Positions 51,342-59,668 of a DNA stretch of 64,000 bases are shown one piece after another; position 1 is the first letter of the stretch, and each line of letters starts with the position of its first letter. Both the position numbers and the translations under genes were made by a program. The notes under the pieces are model-generated. The model did not search any database and had not been told where the DNA came from. It was given only the letters and a program-made list of their open reading frames with translations. Origin of the DNA: Actinomadura luzonensis. Lineage in GTDB: Bacteria > Actinomycetota > Actinomycetes > Streptosporangiales > Streptosporangiaceae. The DNA is taken from the NCBI RefSeq assembly GCF_022664455.2, contig NZ_JAKRKC020000002.1:2170001-2234000 (forward strand), in the 5' to 3' direction.

Positions 51342-52814
51342 TCAGGGAGCCCTGCCCGCCGCGCGTTCGCGCCGGCTGAAGTGGCGGACGAGCAGGCCGA
51401 CCGCGAGCAGCACCGGGACGCCGAGCGCCAGCATCCACAACGACACCCCCGTCACCGGGAGCCCCGCCGCGGGGACCGCCGTCCCGTCGCCCGTCCGCCG
51501 CGCGCCGTCCCCCGCCGCCGCGGGTCGCACCGCTCCGTCCCGGTCCGGCGGCCCGGCCGCCGGCTGCCCGGGCTCGTCGTGCGGGGCCTCCATCGGCATG
51601 TCGACGATGGCGTCCGGAGGCCCGGCGGCCTGCTCGGGCGGCGGCGGGGGAGGAATCTCGGCGGGCGCGGGCGCCGGCTCCACCCGGGTGGAGGCGCAGG
51701 AACGGTTGTCCGCCGGATCCCGGTCCTGGCCGGCGAGGCGGACGACCGCGCAGTTCTCGAACGGGGCGGCAGGGCCGGGCGCGATGGCCAGCGCCAGCGT
51801 CCGCACCTCGCCGGGAGCCAGGTCGCCCAGCGCGCAGGCCACCGTGACGCCCGTGCCCGGGCACTCGGCCGCCGGGCGATCGGTGACCGTGGCGCCGCCG
51901 CCCCGGTTGCGGCTCCGCAGCGTGACGCCCTCCGCCCGGGACGGGCCGTGGTTGGTGACGGTGAGCCGGTAGCCGATGACGTCACCGGCGTTCACGGCGG
52001 GCGGGGCGGCCATGACCAGCTCGACGTCGGCGTACGCGCGGGCCGGGGCGGTCAGCAGCGTCGTGTCGCCGGGGACGCCGGCGGCGGTGGCCGCGGCCCG
52101 CGCGATCACCTCCGCGCCGTCCTGGAGCGCCGGATCCACGCGGACCGGGATCGCGTAACCGAGGGACTGCCCGGGGGCGAGGGCCGTACCCGGGCCGCCG
52201 CAGACGACGGCGCCGGTCCGCGCCGCCCGTCCGCAGCCCTGGGGGAGGTCGCCGGCGGGGACGAGCGCCGGGTCGAGCACGTCGGTGACGGCCACGTCCC
52301 GCGCCTCCGCCGCGCCGACGTTCGTGACGGTCACCCGCACCACGGCCTGCTCACCGGCGACGAGCGCCTCGGGCGTCACCTCCTGCACCACCCGCAACCG
52401 CGCCCCGCCCGGCTGCGGCCCGTCCGGCTCTTGCCCGCCCGGCCGTGGCCCGCCGGGATCCTCCGGCTGGGGCGCGCCCGGCTCCAGCCCGGAGCCGGGA
52501 GGCGGCCCGCCCGGCGTACGCCCCTCACCGGGCCGCCGACCCTGCGCCGGCCCCGGCTCACCCGGCACCCGCTTCCCCGCAACCCCCGCGCCCGACCTGC
52601 CCGCAATCTCCGCGCCCTCGACCGGCCTCCCCGGGACACCCCCGGACAGCCGGGCATCACGCCCCACCGCACCCGGCGGCGACGCGGGAGCGGAAACCGA
52701 CCGGTCGGACCCTCCGCCACTCCACGGCGACCAGGACGCCCGATCCCCCCAGTCACCGCCCCCGGCCCCCAACGCTGCGAACGCGACGACCGCCGCGATC
52801 CCCGGCATGCCCAT
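51342..52814 (-). CDS. Sortase-anchored surface protein (LPVTG) with DUF11-type repeats
   Basis: A 490-residue cell-wall protein. A short N-terminal hydrophobic stretch (MPGIAAVVAFAALGAGGG) leads to a long Gly/Pro/Arg-rich linker, then two DUF11-like beta domains (VVRVTVTNVGAAEARDVAVT and YRLTVTNHGPSRAEGV), a Pro-rich stalk and a C-terminal sorting signal: LPVTG (452-456), a hydrophobic helix and a basic tail. Sortase would link it to peptidoglycan; no sortase gene is in the window. Function unknown, perhaps a surface stalk. Start at ATG 52814 or 52808. Confidence 0.85.
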   Translation of the reverse strand: MGMPGIAAVVAFAALGAGGGDWGDRASWSPWSGGGSDRSVSAPASPPGAVGRDARLSGGVPGRPVEGAEIAGRSGAGVAGKRVPGEPGPAQGRRPGEGRTPGGPPPGSGLEPGAPQPEDPGGPRPGGQEPDGPQPGGARLRVVQEVTPEALVAGEQAVVRVTVTNVGAAEARDVAVTDVLDPALVPAGDLPQGCGRAARTGAVVCGGPGTALAPGQSLGYAIPVRVDPALQDGAEVIARAAATAAGVPGDTTLLTAPARAYADVELVMAAPPAVNAGDVIGYRLTVTNHGPSRAEGVTLRSRNRGGGATVTDRPAAECPGTGVTVACALGDLAPGEVRTLALAIAPGPAAPFENCAVVRLAGQDRDPADNRSCASTRVEPAPAPAEIPPPPPPEQAAGPPDAIVDMPMEAPHDEPGQPAAGPPDRDGAVRPAAAGDGARRTGDGTAVPAAGLPVTGVSLWMLALGVPVLLAVGLLVRHFSRRERAAGRAP

Positions 52815-52993
52815 CTCGCCCCGTCCCCCCGCGCGAACGTGCCGTCGTCGTACCTGCCCGACCCGCTCGCGATCCTCCTCCGCCCCCGCCCTCACCACCC
52901 CGGACCAGACGACTCGCGTACACCCCCATGACCCACTCTTTGCCGACCGCGAACACCCCCCACCGGCCCCCCACCCCCACATACCGTCAGAAA

Positions 52994-53713
52994 ATGACCC
53001 CCACCCGAGCCCGCTACGACGCCGTCGCCGACTTCTACGCCTCCGGCTGGCCGGACGCCATCGACGACCCGGCCTCCCTCCGCCTCCTGACCCTCCTGGA
53101 GCCGATCGCCGGCCGCCGCATCCTCGACCTCGCCTGCGGCCACGGCCGCATCACCCGCGAACTGGCCCGCCGCGGTGCCGCCCAGGTCGTAGGCGTCGAC
53201 CTCTCCGCCGCCCTCCTCGAACGAGCACGCGCCGCAGAACGCGACAACCCCTTGGGCATCCACTACATCCACGCCGACGTGACCACCTGGTCCACCCCCG
53301 ATCAGTACGACGCCGTGACCTGCAACTTCGGCCTGTCCGACATCGACGACCTCGACGCCGCCCTCGCCACGGCCGCCCGCGCCCTCCGCCCCGGCGGCCT
53401 GTTCGTCTGCTCGCTCCTGCACCCCTGCTTCCCCGGCGGCCCGAACGTCTCCGGCTCCTGGCCGTCAGGGGGCCGCTACCACGACGAGGGCTGGTGGCAG
53501 GCCACCGGCGAACTCTCCTCGCTCCGCCGCCAGGTAGGCGCGAACCACCGCACCCTGGCCACGTACCTCAACGCCATCCGCCGCCAAGGTCTGTGGCTGG
53601 ACGAGCTCTCCGAGCCTGAACCGTCCCGCGACTGGGCGTCGGGCCGCCCGGACGCGGCCCGGTTCCCCGTGTTCCTGGTCATGCGCTGGGTGAAGGCGAC
53701 GGCTCAACCCTGA
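52994..53713 (+). CDS. SAM-dependent methyltransferase (class I)
   Basis: A 239-residue methyltransferase. The SAM-binding motif I ILDLACGHGRITRELARRGA, acidic motif II VVGVDLSAALLERA and post-motif HADVTTW are clear. The substrate domain contains HPCFPGGPNVSGSWP. TACCGT (52982-52987) lies 6 nt before the ATG with no Shine-Dalgarno, fitting a leaderless mRNA. The 3' end overlaps the convergent small membrane gene by 10 bp. The substrate is not apparent. Confidence 0.9.
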   Translation: MTPTRARYDAVADFYASGWPDAIDDPASLRLLTLLEPIAGRRILDLACGHGRITRELARRGAAQVVGVDLSAALLERARAAERDNPLGIHYIHADVTTWSTPDQYDAVTCNFGLSDIDDLDAALATAARALRPGGLFVCSLLHPCFPGGPNVSGSWPSGGRYHDEGWWQATGELSSLRRQVGANHRTLATYLNAIRRQGLWLDELSEPEPSRDWASGRPDAARFPVFLVMRWVKATAQP

Positions 53714-53937
53714 GCCGGCGGGTCGGGCGGACGCACCGCGCCTGTGGCGGAGAGGTAGGCGGCGAAGCCCATGAGGACGGTCATGAAGGCTCCTCCAGCA
53801 GCCCCCAGAGCGGCGAGCGGCACTCCCCCGAGCTCTCTCGTCAGGGAGAACGAGAGCAGCCCGGCGATGAGAGCCGTTTCGAAGGCGTGTGCCAGCCAGT
53901 GGATGATGCGTTTGTTGTGCGGCATGGTGAAGAACAT
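53704..53937 (-). CDS. Small membrane protein (77 aa)
   Basis: Two predicted helices, HAFETALIAGLLSFSLTREL and LGAAGGAFMTVLMGFAAYL, with short loops. AAAGGAG precedes ATG 53937; ATG 53925 (MPHNKR) is the alternative. It sits at the border of the lower-GC segment to the right. No family recognised. Confidence 0.55.
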   Translation of the reverse strand: MFFTMPHNKRIIHWLAHAFETALIAGLLSFSLTRELGGVPLAALGAAGGAFMTVLMGFAAYLSATGAVRPPDPPAQG

Positions 53938-54320
53938 CTCTCCTTTCACGGCGCCAGGCACGGCGATGGGCAGTGCGTCCTGCGTACCGGCGTCGTCACC
54001 GTGAGCTTGGGGGGACGCGCTGCTTCGTCGGAGAGCGTCTTGGCTGAGTCGATGCTCCTTATGTCCTGCAGACAAAAGCGGTCGAACGGCTCAATCGGCA
54101 GAATTTCGGACTGCGGCCTGGTCGGCCGTAACTCCAACTTTCCCGTGGATCACCTCCTGCTTGCGAGACTTTCTGATGCCTTTCAGGGTATGCTAGCGGG
54201 AAGCCGAGCGGGAATCCCGCTGGGAAAAACGCAGGGAAATCTACCGAGACGGTGACATTCGGTTCGGAGGGTGCCCGCGGCCCGCTTCGGTGGCAAATGA
54301 TCAATTAGGAGAGGCATCGT
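53938..54320. other. Non-coding lower-GC region upstream of the XRE regulator, with iterons
   Basis: No convincing gene. Short frames exist on both strands but lack codon bias. The main contents are four 12-bp-spaced GGGAA direct repeats (54195-54238), an embedded 15-bp palindrome (54207-54221), and the ribosome site AGGAGAGG before the XRE ATG at 54321. The GC content is clearly below that of the neighbouring metabolic genes. Confidence 0.6.
54195..54238. repeat. Four 12-bp iterons (GGGAA) with an embedded 15-bp palindrome
   Basis: GGGAA occurs at 54198, 54210, 54222 and 54234, exactly 12 bp apart, in AGCGGGAA / AGCGGGAA / GCTGGGAA / GCAGGGAA contexts. AGCGGGA-A-TCCCGCT (54207-54221) is a perfect inverted repeat. 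It lies 83 bp before the XRE start. Confidence 0.75.
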
Positions 54321-55199
54321 ATGGCTCGCGGCAGCCCCACGGTCTTCCGGCGTCGCCTGGTGGCGGAGTTACGGAGGAGACGTGATGCTGTCGGCCTGAG
54401 TGGACCTCAGGTTGCTCGGGAGCTGGGTTGGTCAACGTCCAAGATCTCAAGGCTGGAGAAGGGGCAGATCGTACCGAACGTCAAGGATGTGCGAGCGCTG
54501 CTGGAGCTCTATGACATGCCGGAGTCGCAGCGGTCGCAGCTTCTTGAGTTGGTAGCTCTGTCGTCGGATGCGGAATGGTGGGAGACATACTCCGACACCA
54601 TTGCGGATGGTTATGCCAGTTTTCTCGGCTTCGAAAGCGGAGCGGCGGAACGTTGGGAATGGCAGGCTCTGGTGATCCCAGGGAGCCTGCAGACGGAGAA
54701 TTATGCGCGCGCGGTCGTCGGCGGCGGCTACTTCGGCGAGCTGACGCCACGACAGATTCGGCGGCGCATCGACCTTCGTATGGCGCGATATAACAGACTC
54801 ATCAACGACCCATTGGTTGATTCCAGAGTGATCATCGACGAGTCCGTCCTATTGAGGAAAATGGGAGATAGGACGATCATGTCCGAACAGCTGAATCACC
54901 TACGTGAATTGGCTGAGCATCCTCAGATCCATCTCCAGGTCTTGTTGCACGATCAAGGGCTTGTCGCTCCCGTGCCCAGTTTCATCCTGCTGAGATTCTC
55001 CACATTGGATGGCCTCGGAGAGCTTTACCCCGACGTCGTCTATCTGGAGGATGCGGCGGGTGGTTACCTCGACGAGGATGAGTTGCTCACGCACCGGTAC
55101 CTTGTCCTGTTCAACAGGATCTCGGAAGTGGCCTTGAGCTCTGAGGAAAGTATGCGCTTCGTCGAGGAGCGGGCGAAGAGATGGGCGCAAGCCGCCTAG
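54321..55199 (+). CDS. XRE-family regulator with DUF5753 domain
   Basis: A 292-residue protein. The N-terminal Cro/CI helix-turn-helix is GLSGPQVARELGWSTSKISR, followed by EKGQIVPNVKDV. The C-terminal DUF5753 domain contains WQALVIPGSLQTENYARAVV and EQLNHLRELAEHPQIHLQVL. These proteins are very numerous in actinomycetes, almost always paired with a DUF397 gene, and some control development. Here the partner starts 48 bp downstream. GC is lower than in the flanking genes. AGGAGAGG precedes the ATG. Confidence 0.92.
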   Translation: MARGSPTVFRRRLVAELRRRRDAVGLSGPQVARELGWSTSKISRLEKGQIVPNVKDVRALLELYDMPESQRSQLLELVALSSDAEWWETYSDTIADGYASFLGFESGAAERWEWQALVIPGSLQTENYARAVVGGGYFGELTPRQIRRRIDLRMARYNRLINDPLVDSRVIIDESVLLRKMGDRTIMSEQLNHLRELAEHPQIHLQVLLHDQGLVAPVPSFILLRFSTLDGLGELYPDVVYLEDAAGGYLDEDELLTHRYLVLFNRISEVALSSEESMRFVEERAKRWAQAA

Positions 55200-55218
55200 C
55201 GGACCGGCCATGATGCTT

Positions 55219-55239
55219 CTCCTTCTCGCTGAGAAGGAG
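55219..55239 (+). promoter_or_regulatory. Hairpin sequestering the DUF397 ribosome binding site
   Basis: CTCCTTCTC-GCT-GAGAAGGAG is a perfect 9-bp stem with a 3-nt loop. Its 3' arm contains the GAAGGAG Shine-Dalgarno used by the ATG at 55247. In the folded mRNA the site is paired, so translation may depend on unfolding, for example by ribosomes finishing the XRE gene 20 nt upstream. Confidence 0.65.
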
Positions 55240-55246
55240 CGATGTG

Positions 55247-55471
55247 ATGCAGAGCCCCAACGAGCCGGTAGGCGCGGGATGGCGCAAGAGCCGGCGGAGT
55301 CTGTCTAATGGAGAGTGTGTCGAGGTCGCCATGTTCGGCGATGGCCGGATCGGCATCAGAGATTCGAAGAACCGTACGGCCGGGACGGTCTTCGTCTCCT
55401 CCGATGACTTTCAGAGGCTCCTCACCGACATCAAACGAGGAAACACGTTTCCCTCGTCGAACAAGGTCTAG
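55247..55471 (+). CDS. DUF397 domain protein
   Basis: A 74-residue DUF397 protein, partner of the XRE/DUF5753 regulator. It shows the family pattern WRKSRRSLSNGECVEVA and IRDSKNRTAGTVFVSSDDF. Function is unknown, but such pairs are suspected to act together as antagonist and regulator. The ATG at 55247 has GAAGGAG at 7 nt and is favoured over the overlapping GTG at 55244. Confidence 0.9.
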   Translation: MQSPNEPVGAGWRKSRRSLSNGECVEVAMFGDGRIGIRDSKNRTAGTVFVSSDDFQRLLTDIKRGNTFPSSNKV

Positions 55472-55479
55472 TACGCACT

Positions 55480-55511
55480 GACGGCGGCCGCCCGGCTGGG
55501 CGGCCGCCGTC
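55480..55511. terminator. Bidirectional terminator between DUF397 and cutinase genes
   Basis: Perfect 14-bp stem GACGGCGGCCGCCC / GGGCGGCCGCCGTC with loop GGCT, 9 bp after the DUF397 stop and 17 bp from the convergent cutinase stop. Confidence 0.8.
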
Positions 55512-55527
55512 GTGTCGTTCAGGGGGG

Positions 55528-56418
55528 TCAGCCGTTGGGGCAGGTGTCGCGGTACTCCGAGATGGCGAGGCTGCGGGGGGCGGGGCAGAGGAAGGGGTCG
55601 TAGCGGGTGTCGTCGTCGACCCAGCGCTTGAGCCAGGCGACCATCGACTTGGCCATCGTGGTGTTCACCGTCTGCGGGAAGAAGTGGCTCGCGCCCGTCA
55701 GCTCCAGGTACGCCTTCTCCGACGAGGACGGGATGCTCGAGTAGAAGAGCTGGGAGTGGGTGGCGACCGGGGCGATGGTGTCGGCCTGGCCGCCGATGAT
55801 CATGGTGGGGACGCGGACGCCGGACCAGGTCTTGGTGAGGTTCCAGGGGGCGATGGGGACGGCGGCCTGCAGGGACGGGCGGTCGTTGGCGGCTTCGAGG
55901 GTGCCGCCGCCGCCCATCGAGTGGCCGGCGACCGCGAGGCGCGAGCTGTCGATGCGGCTGCGGATCGTGGACGGGCTGCGCTGCGTCAGGTAGTCGAGGG
56001 CGGCAAGGAGCTGGCGGCCACGGCTGTCGGGCTGGTCGTAGATGGTGTTGGTCTCGATGCCGATGACCACGAAGCCGTGCGAGGCGATGCGCGGGCCGAG
56101 CCAGGCCAGGCTGGACCAGGTCGCGGTGTAGCCGGGTGAGATCGCGATCGCGCCGAACGTGCCCTGGCTGGTGTCGGTCGGGTAGTAGATCACGCCGCCG
56201 CCGAAGCCGCTGACGCTGAGCGAGGAGACGCTCTGCTGGGCGGTGGCGAACGGGCCGCGGACGGCCTCCAGCAGCGCGTCCGTGGGGTTCGGGCCGCGCT
56301 CGTACGGGCTGGCCGCCTGGGCGGGCGAGGCGGTCGCGACGCCGCCGGCGACGAGGGCGAACGCGAGGGCGAGCTTGGTCAACGTTCGCGCGCCGCGGTG
56401 GGGGGTGGAGAGCTGCAC
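55528..56418 (-). CDS. Secreted cutinase/PET-hydrolase-type polyester hydrolase
   Basis: A 296-residue exported alpha/beta-hydrolase closely resembling actinomycete cutinases of the Thermobifida type. After a signal peptide (ALAFALVAGGVATASPAQA) come PYERGPNPTDALLEAVRGPF and SGFGGGVIYYPTDTSQGTFG, the oxyanion Tyr loop SPGYTATWSSLAWLG, nucleophile Ser167 in GHSMGGGG with Trp next to it (APWNLTKTW), Asp in GGQADTIAPVATH, His in GASHFFPQ, and two C-terminal Cys (FLCP, DTCPNG) as in the conserved disulfide. It hydrolyses cutin and possibly synthetic polyesters. GTG 56418 with GGGAG at 9 nt is preferred over a longer ATG. Confidence 0.94.
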   Translation of the reverse strand: MQLSTPHRGARTLTKLALAFALVAGGVATASPAQAASPYERGPNPTDALLEAVRGPFATAQQSVSSLSVSGFGGGVIYYPTDTSQGTFGAIAISPGYTATWSSLAWLGPRIASHGFVVIGIETNTIYDQPDSRGRQLLAALDYLTQRSPSTIRSRIDSSRLAVAGHSMGGGGTLEAANDRPSLQAAVPIAPWNLTKTWSGVRVPTMIIGGQADTIAPVATHSQLFYSSIPSSSEKAYLELTGASHFFPQTVNTTMAKSMVAWLKRWVDDDTRYDPFLCPAPRSLAISEYRDTCPNG

Positions 56419-56515
56419 GTCGTCATACTCCCTGCTCGTTGGGGGGTTACTGCCGTACCTCGCCATTGTTGGGACGGGCAGTCAGGTGTGCATCGGTGAA
56501 ATCACCGGTTCACGT

Positions 56516-59486
56516 TCAGGAAATGAACAGGCGGGTCAGCTCGACGCGGGAGCGGATGCCGAGGCGGCTGAAGATGTTGCGCAGGTGGTGCTCGACGGTG
56601 CGGCGGCTCAGGAAGAGCTGCTCGGCGATCTCCTTGTTGGTGGCGCCGGCGGCGACCATGCGGGCGATCTGGAGCTGCTGGGCGGTGAGCGCGGTCGTGG
56701 CGTCCGGGGGCGTGGTGGCCGGGGCCATGGCGGCGGTGGGGCGGGGGGTGTCGCCGGAGGCGCGGAGCTCGGTCCTGGCCTGGTCGGTCCAGAGGCGGGC
56801 GCCGTACCGCTCGAAGGTCTCGAGGGCGGCGTGCAGGTGGGTGCGGGCCGCGCCCGGGCGGCGGTCGCGGCGCAGCGCGCTGCCGTACAGGAGGCGGGTG
56901 CGGGCCGTCTCGAACTCGCACAGGCCTTGCGCGTGCAGGTCCAGCGCCTCGCGGAACAGCTCCTCGCCCTCGCCGGGCGGGGCGAGCAGCGCGCGGCAGC
57001 GGGCCACGAGGGCGCGCAGGTCGGGGCTGCGGGTGCTGCCGACCCAGCGTTCGAGGACGCGCAGCGCCGACGCCGCCTGCTCGTGCTCGCCGGTACGGGC
57101 GCACGCCTCGATCAGGTGGGGCGTGGCCATGACCCGGATGACCACGTGGTTGTTGCGGCGCTGGGCGCGCAGCCGTTCGGCGGCGTCGGCCGGGCGGCCG
57201 GCGGCCAGGTCGAGGCAGGCGAGCGCCCAGTTGCCGATGGCGCCGGCGAGGCCGAGGTCGTGCGCGTCGGCCAGGTCGATGGCGGCGTCGGCGCGGACCC
57301 GGCAGGTCTCCTGGTCGCCCTCGACGGCGGCGGTGATCGCGAGCCAGGCGAGGTGCTGGGCGGCGGTGTTGAGCTGGCCGGTCTCCTGGGCCAGGCGCAG
57401 CCCGCGGGAGGCCGTCTCGGCGAGCGAGGCGTAGCGGCCCGTCCAGTAGTCCGGGTAGATCATGTACTCGAGGAGCTGGGGGACGGCGGAGGCGGCGCCG
57501 CGCAGCCGCGCCGACTCGACGGCGCGGGCCGACAGGCGGTGGGCGATGGCGTCCTCGCCGAGCAGCATGCTCGCCACGCACGCCCACACCAGCACGGACG
57601 GGTCCCGTACGGACTCGGCCAGCTCGACCACGCGCCGGAGCGGGCCCGCGGCCTCCTGGTGGGAGCCGCTGAAAGTGGCCGCCATGCCCGCCAGGTACTC
57701 GAACATCAGCTCCGTCGGGGCCGTCTCGTCCGGGCGGCGGAGGGCGGCGGCCTGGCGGGCGATCGCGATGAACGCCTTGTTGTCGCCCGCCCGGTAGCTG
57801 GCGTCGGCGGCCCTGACCAGGGCGCGGACGCCGAGCATGCGGTGGTCGGCGGCCAGCAGGCGGCCGGCGGCGGCGAGCAGCTCCTCGCGGGCGTTGCCGG
57901 TCTCGCCGACCAGGAGCTCCAGGCTGCCGTGGAGGAACTGGACCTGGCCGCGTAGTTCGTCGATGGCGGGCGGGAGGGGGAGCGCGGGGGTGGGCTTGAG
58001 GGGGGCGAGGGAGCGGAGGCGGGCCAGGAGGGAGCGGGCGGCCTGGGGGCGGCCGGAGGTCCAGGCGTGGCGGGCGGCGGCGGCCAGGCGCTCGGCCTTC
58101 AGTACGGGGCGGTGGGTCAGGTCGGCGGCGCGTTCCAGGGCCAGGTACGGCTCCGGGTGGTCGTCCAGGGGGCGGGTGGCGAGGGCGGCGGCGGCCAGGT
58201 CGTCGGCCAGGTCCTCGGCGGGGGCGTCCAGGGCCCAGGAGCGGTGCCAGGCCCGGCGCAGCCATCTGCCAGGAAGGTCGGGAAGGTCGGGAAGGTCGGG
58301 GAGGTCGGGGTGGCCGGGGAGGGTGGAAGAGTCCGGGGAGTGGGGGAGGGCGGGCGGAGCGGGGTGGTCCGGGCGGGGAGCGGGGAGGAGGGCGGCGAGG
58401 AGGTGGTGGGCGTGGCGGCGTTCGGACAGGGACGCGTCGTGGTAGGCGACCGCGCGCACGGCCGGGTCGCGGAAGGCGTACCGGTCGCCGGTGGCGTGCA
58501 GGACGCCGGCGTGCTCGGCCGGTTCGAGCGCGGTCAGGGCGCAGGCGGGGCGGGCGGCGCGGATCAGGGTGGCCACGTCCAGGGCGGGGTCGGCGGCGAT
58601 GAGGAGCAGCAGGCGGCGGGTCTCCTGGGGGAGGGCGGCGAGGAGGGCGGCGTGCTCCGACCACAGGCGGCCGGTGCGGGGGAGGGTCGCGGGCGGGGCG
58701 GCGAGTCCGGCGAGCTGGTCGGGGGTGAGGGAGGTGATGAGCTCGGTGAGGGCGAGCGGGTTGCCGCGGGCGATGCCGTCGAGCGCGGCGAGCAGGTCCT
58801 CCGGGAGCCGCCGGTCGGCGGCCGGGTCGGCGGTGGCGGGCGCGTCCTCGAGGCGGTGGGGGAGCAGGTCGGCGGCGAGCTCGCGGACGGCCTCCGCGTC
58901 CAGGCCCCGGAGGGTGCGCGCGGGCACCCCCTCCAGGCCGGGGCAGGCGGCCGAGGACGGCCGGGACCGGCTGGTGAACACCAGGGCGGCACGCACCCGG
59001 CCCACCCGGCGGGCGGCGAACGCGAGCGCGTCCCGGCTGGCCGGGTCCAGCCGGTCCACGTCGTCCACGCGGGCGAGCACCGGGCCGCTCGGCGGCGACC
59101 GCCGCCAGCAGGCCGAGGACGGCGGCCGGCAGCGCGAGGCCGGGCCCCGCCGTCCCGGACTCCAGCGCCGCCCGCAACGCCGCGGCCTGCGCGTCCGGCA
59201 GCCCGGCGGCGGCCCCGGCCACCGGCCCGAGCAGGCCGTGCAGCCCCGCGTACGGCAGCCGCGACTCCGCCGCCACGCCCGACACCCGCAGCACCAGGAA
59301 GTCCGGCCGGGCGAGGGCGGCGGCCAGGTCGAGCAGCGCGGTCTTGCCGATGCCCGCCGCACCCGCCAGCACGAGCGCCCCGCCCCGTCCGGCGCGGGCG
59401 TCGTCCAGCAGCCGTCGCAGCGTGCTCTCTTCCTCGCCGCGCCCGCGCAGCAGGGGGAGGCGCGGGAGGTTCAGGCCCGGTGACAC
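56516..59486 (-). CDS. Large LuxR-type ATP-binding regulator, broken by one-base frameshift
   Basis: About 989 residues when restored. N-terminal Walker A LAGAAGIGKTALLDLA, then an AAA/STAND core (after the break VLARVDDVDRLDPASRDALA and LVFTSRSR), a long helical TPR-like middle, and a C-terminal LuxR HTH (LTAQQLQIARMVAAGATNKE followed by IAEQLFLSRRTVEHHLRNIF). The reading frame changes near 59082-59084: removing one base of the GGG run gives AERPVLARVDD and joins both parts. A GTG at 59486 starts it. If the frameshift is real, the DNA-binding half would be lost in translation. It may control the neighbouring cutinase or transporter genes. Confidence 0.82.
58272..58316. repeat. 9-bp tandem repeat encoding (Asp-Leu-Pro)n in the LuxR regulator
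   Basis: GGAAGGTCG three times followed by two degenerate units (GGGAGGTCG, GGGTGGCCG). On the coding strand it gives DLPDLPDLPDLPG. The 9-bp period keeps the frame if copies change. Confidence 0.8.
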
Positions 59487-59496
59487 GCCCTAAGTG

Positions 59497-59643
59497 TTAC
59501 GCGCGCGTGTCATCACTGAAAGGGGGCAGGGTCAGGAGACCGGTGATTTCACTGATACGAAGCTTGATCGCGTTCTCGGTCTGCCGCTGAGCGCGCGCCA
59601 TGCCCTCCAGGTCCTTCTCGGCCTCGGCGGGGATCCTGGGCAT
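59497..59643 (-). CDS. Possible 48-residue protein after the livM-like gene
   Basis: A 49-codon frame (ATG 59643, TAA 59497) gives MPRIPAEAEKDLEGMARAQR then QTENAIKLRISEITGLL and an acidic end, a helical charged peptide with GC-rich third positions in the first half. It lies 25 bp after the permease stop on the same strand. Weak ribosome site. Real translation is uncertain. Confidence 0.35.
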   Translation of the reverse strand: MPRIPAEAEKDLEGMARAQRQTENAIKLRISEITGLLTLPPFSDDTRA

Positions 59644-59668
59644 TGGTCATGTCCCAGGTCATGGCAGG

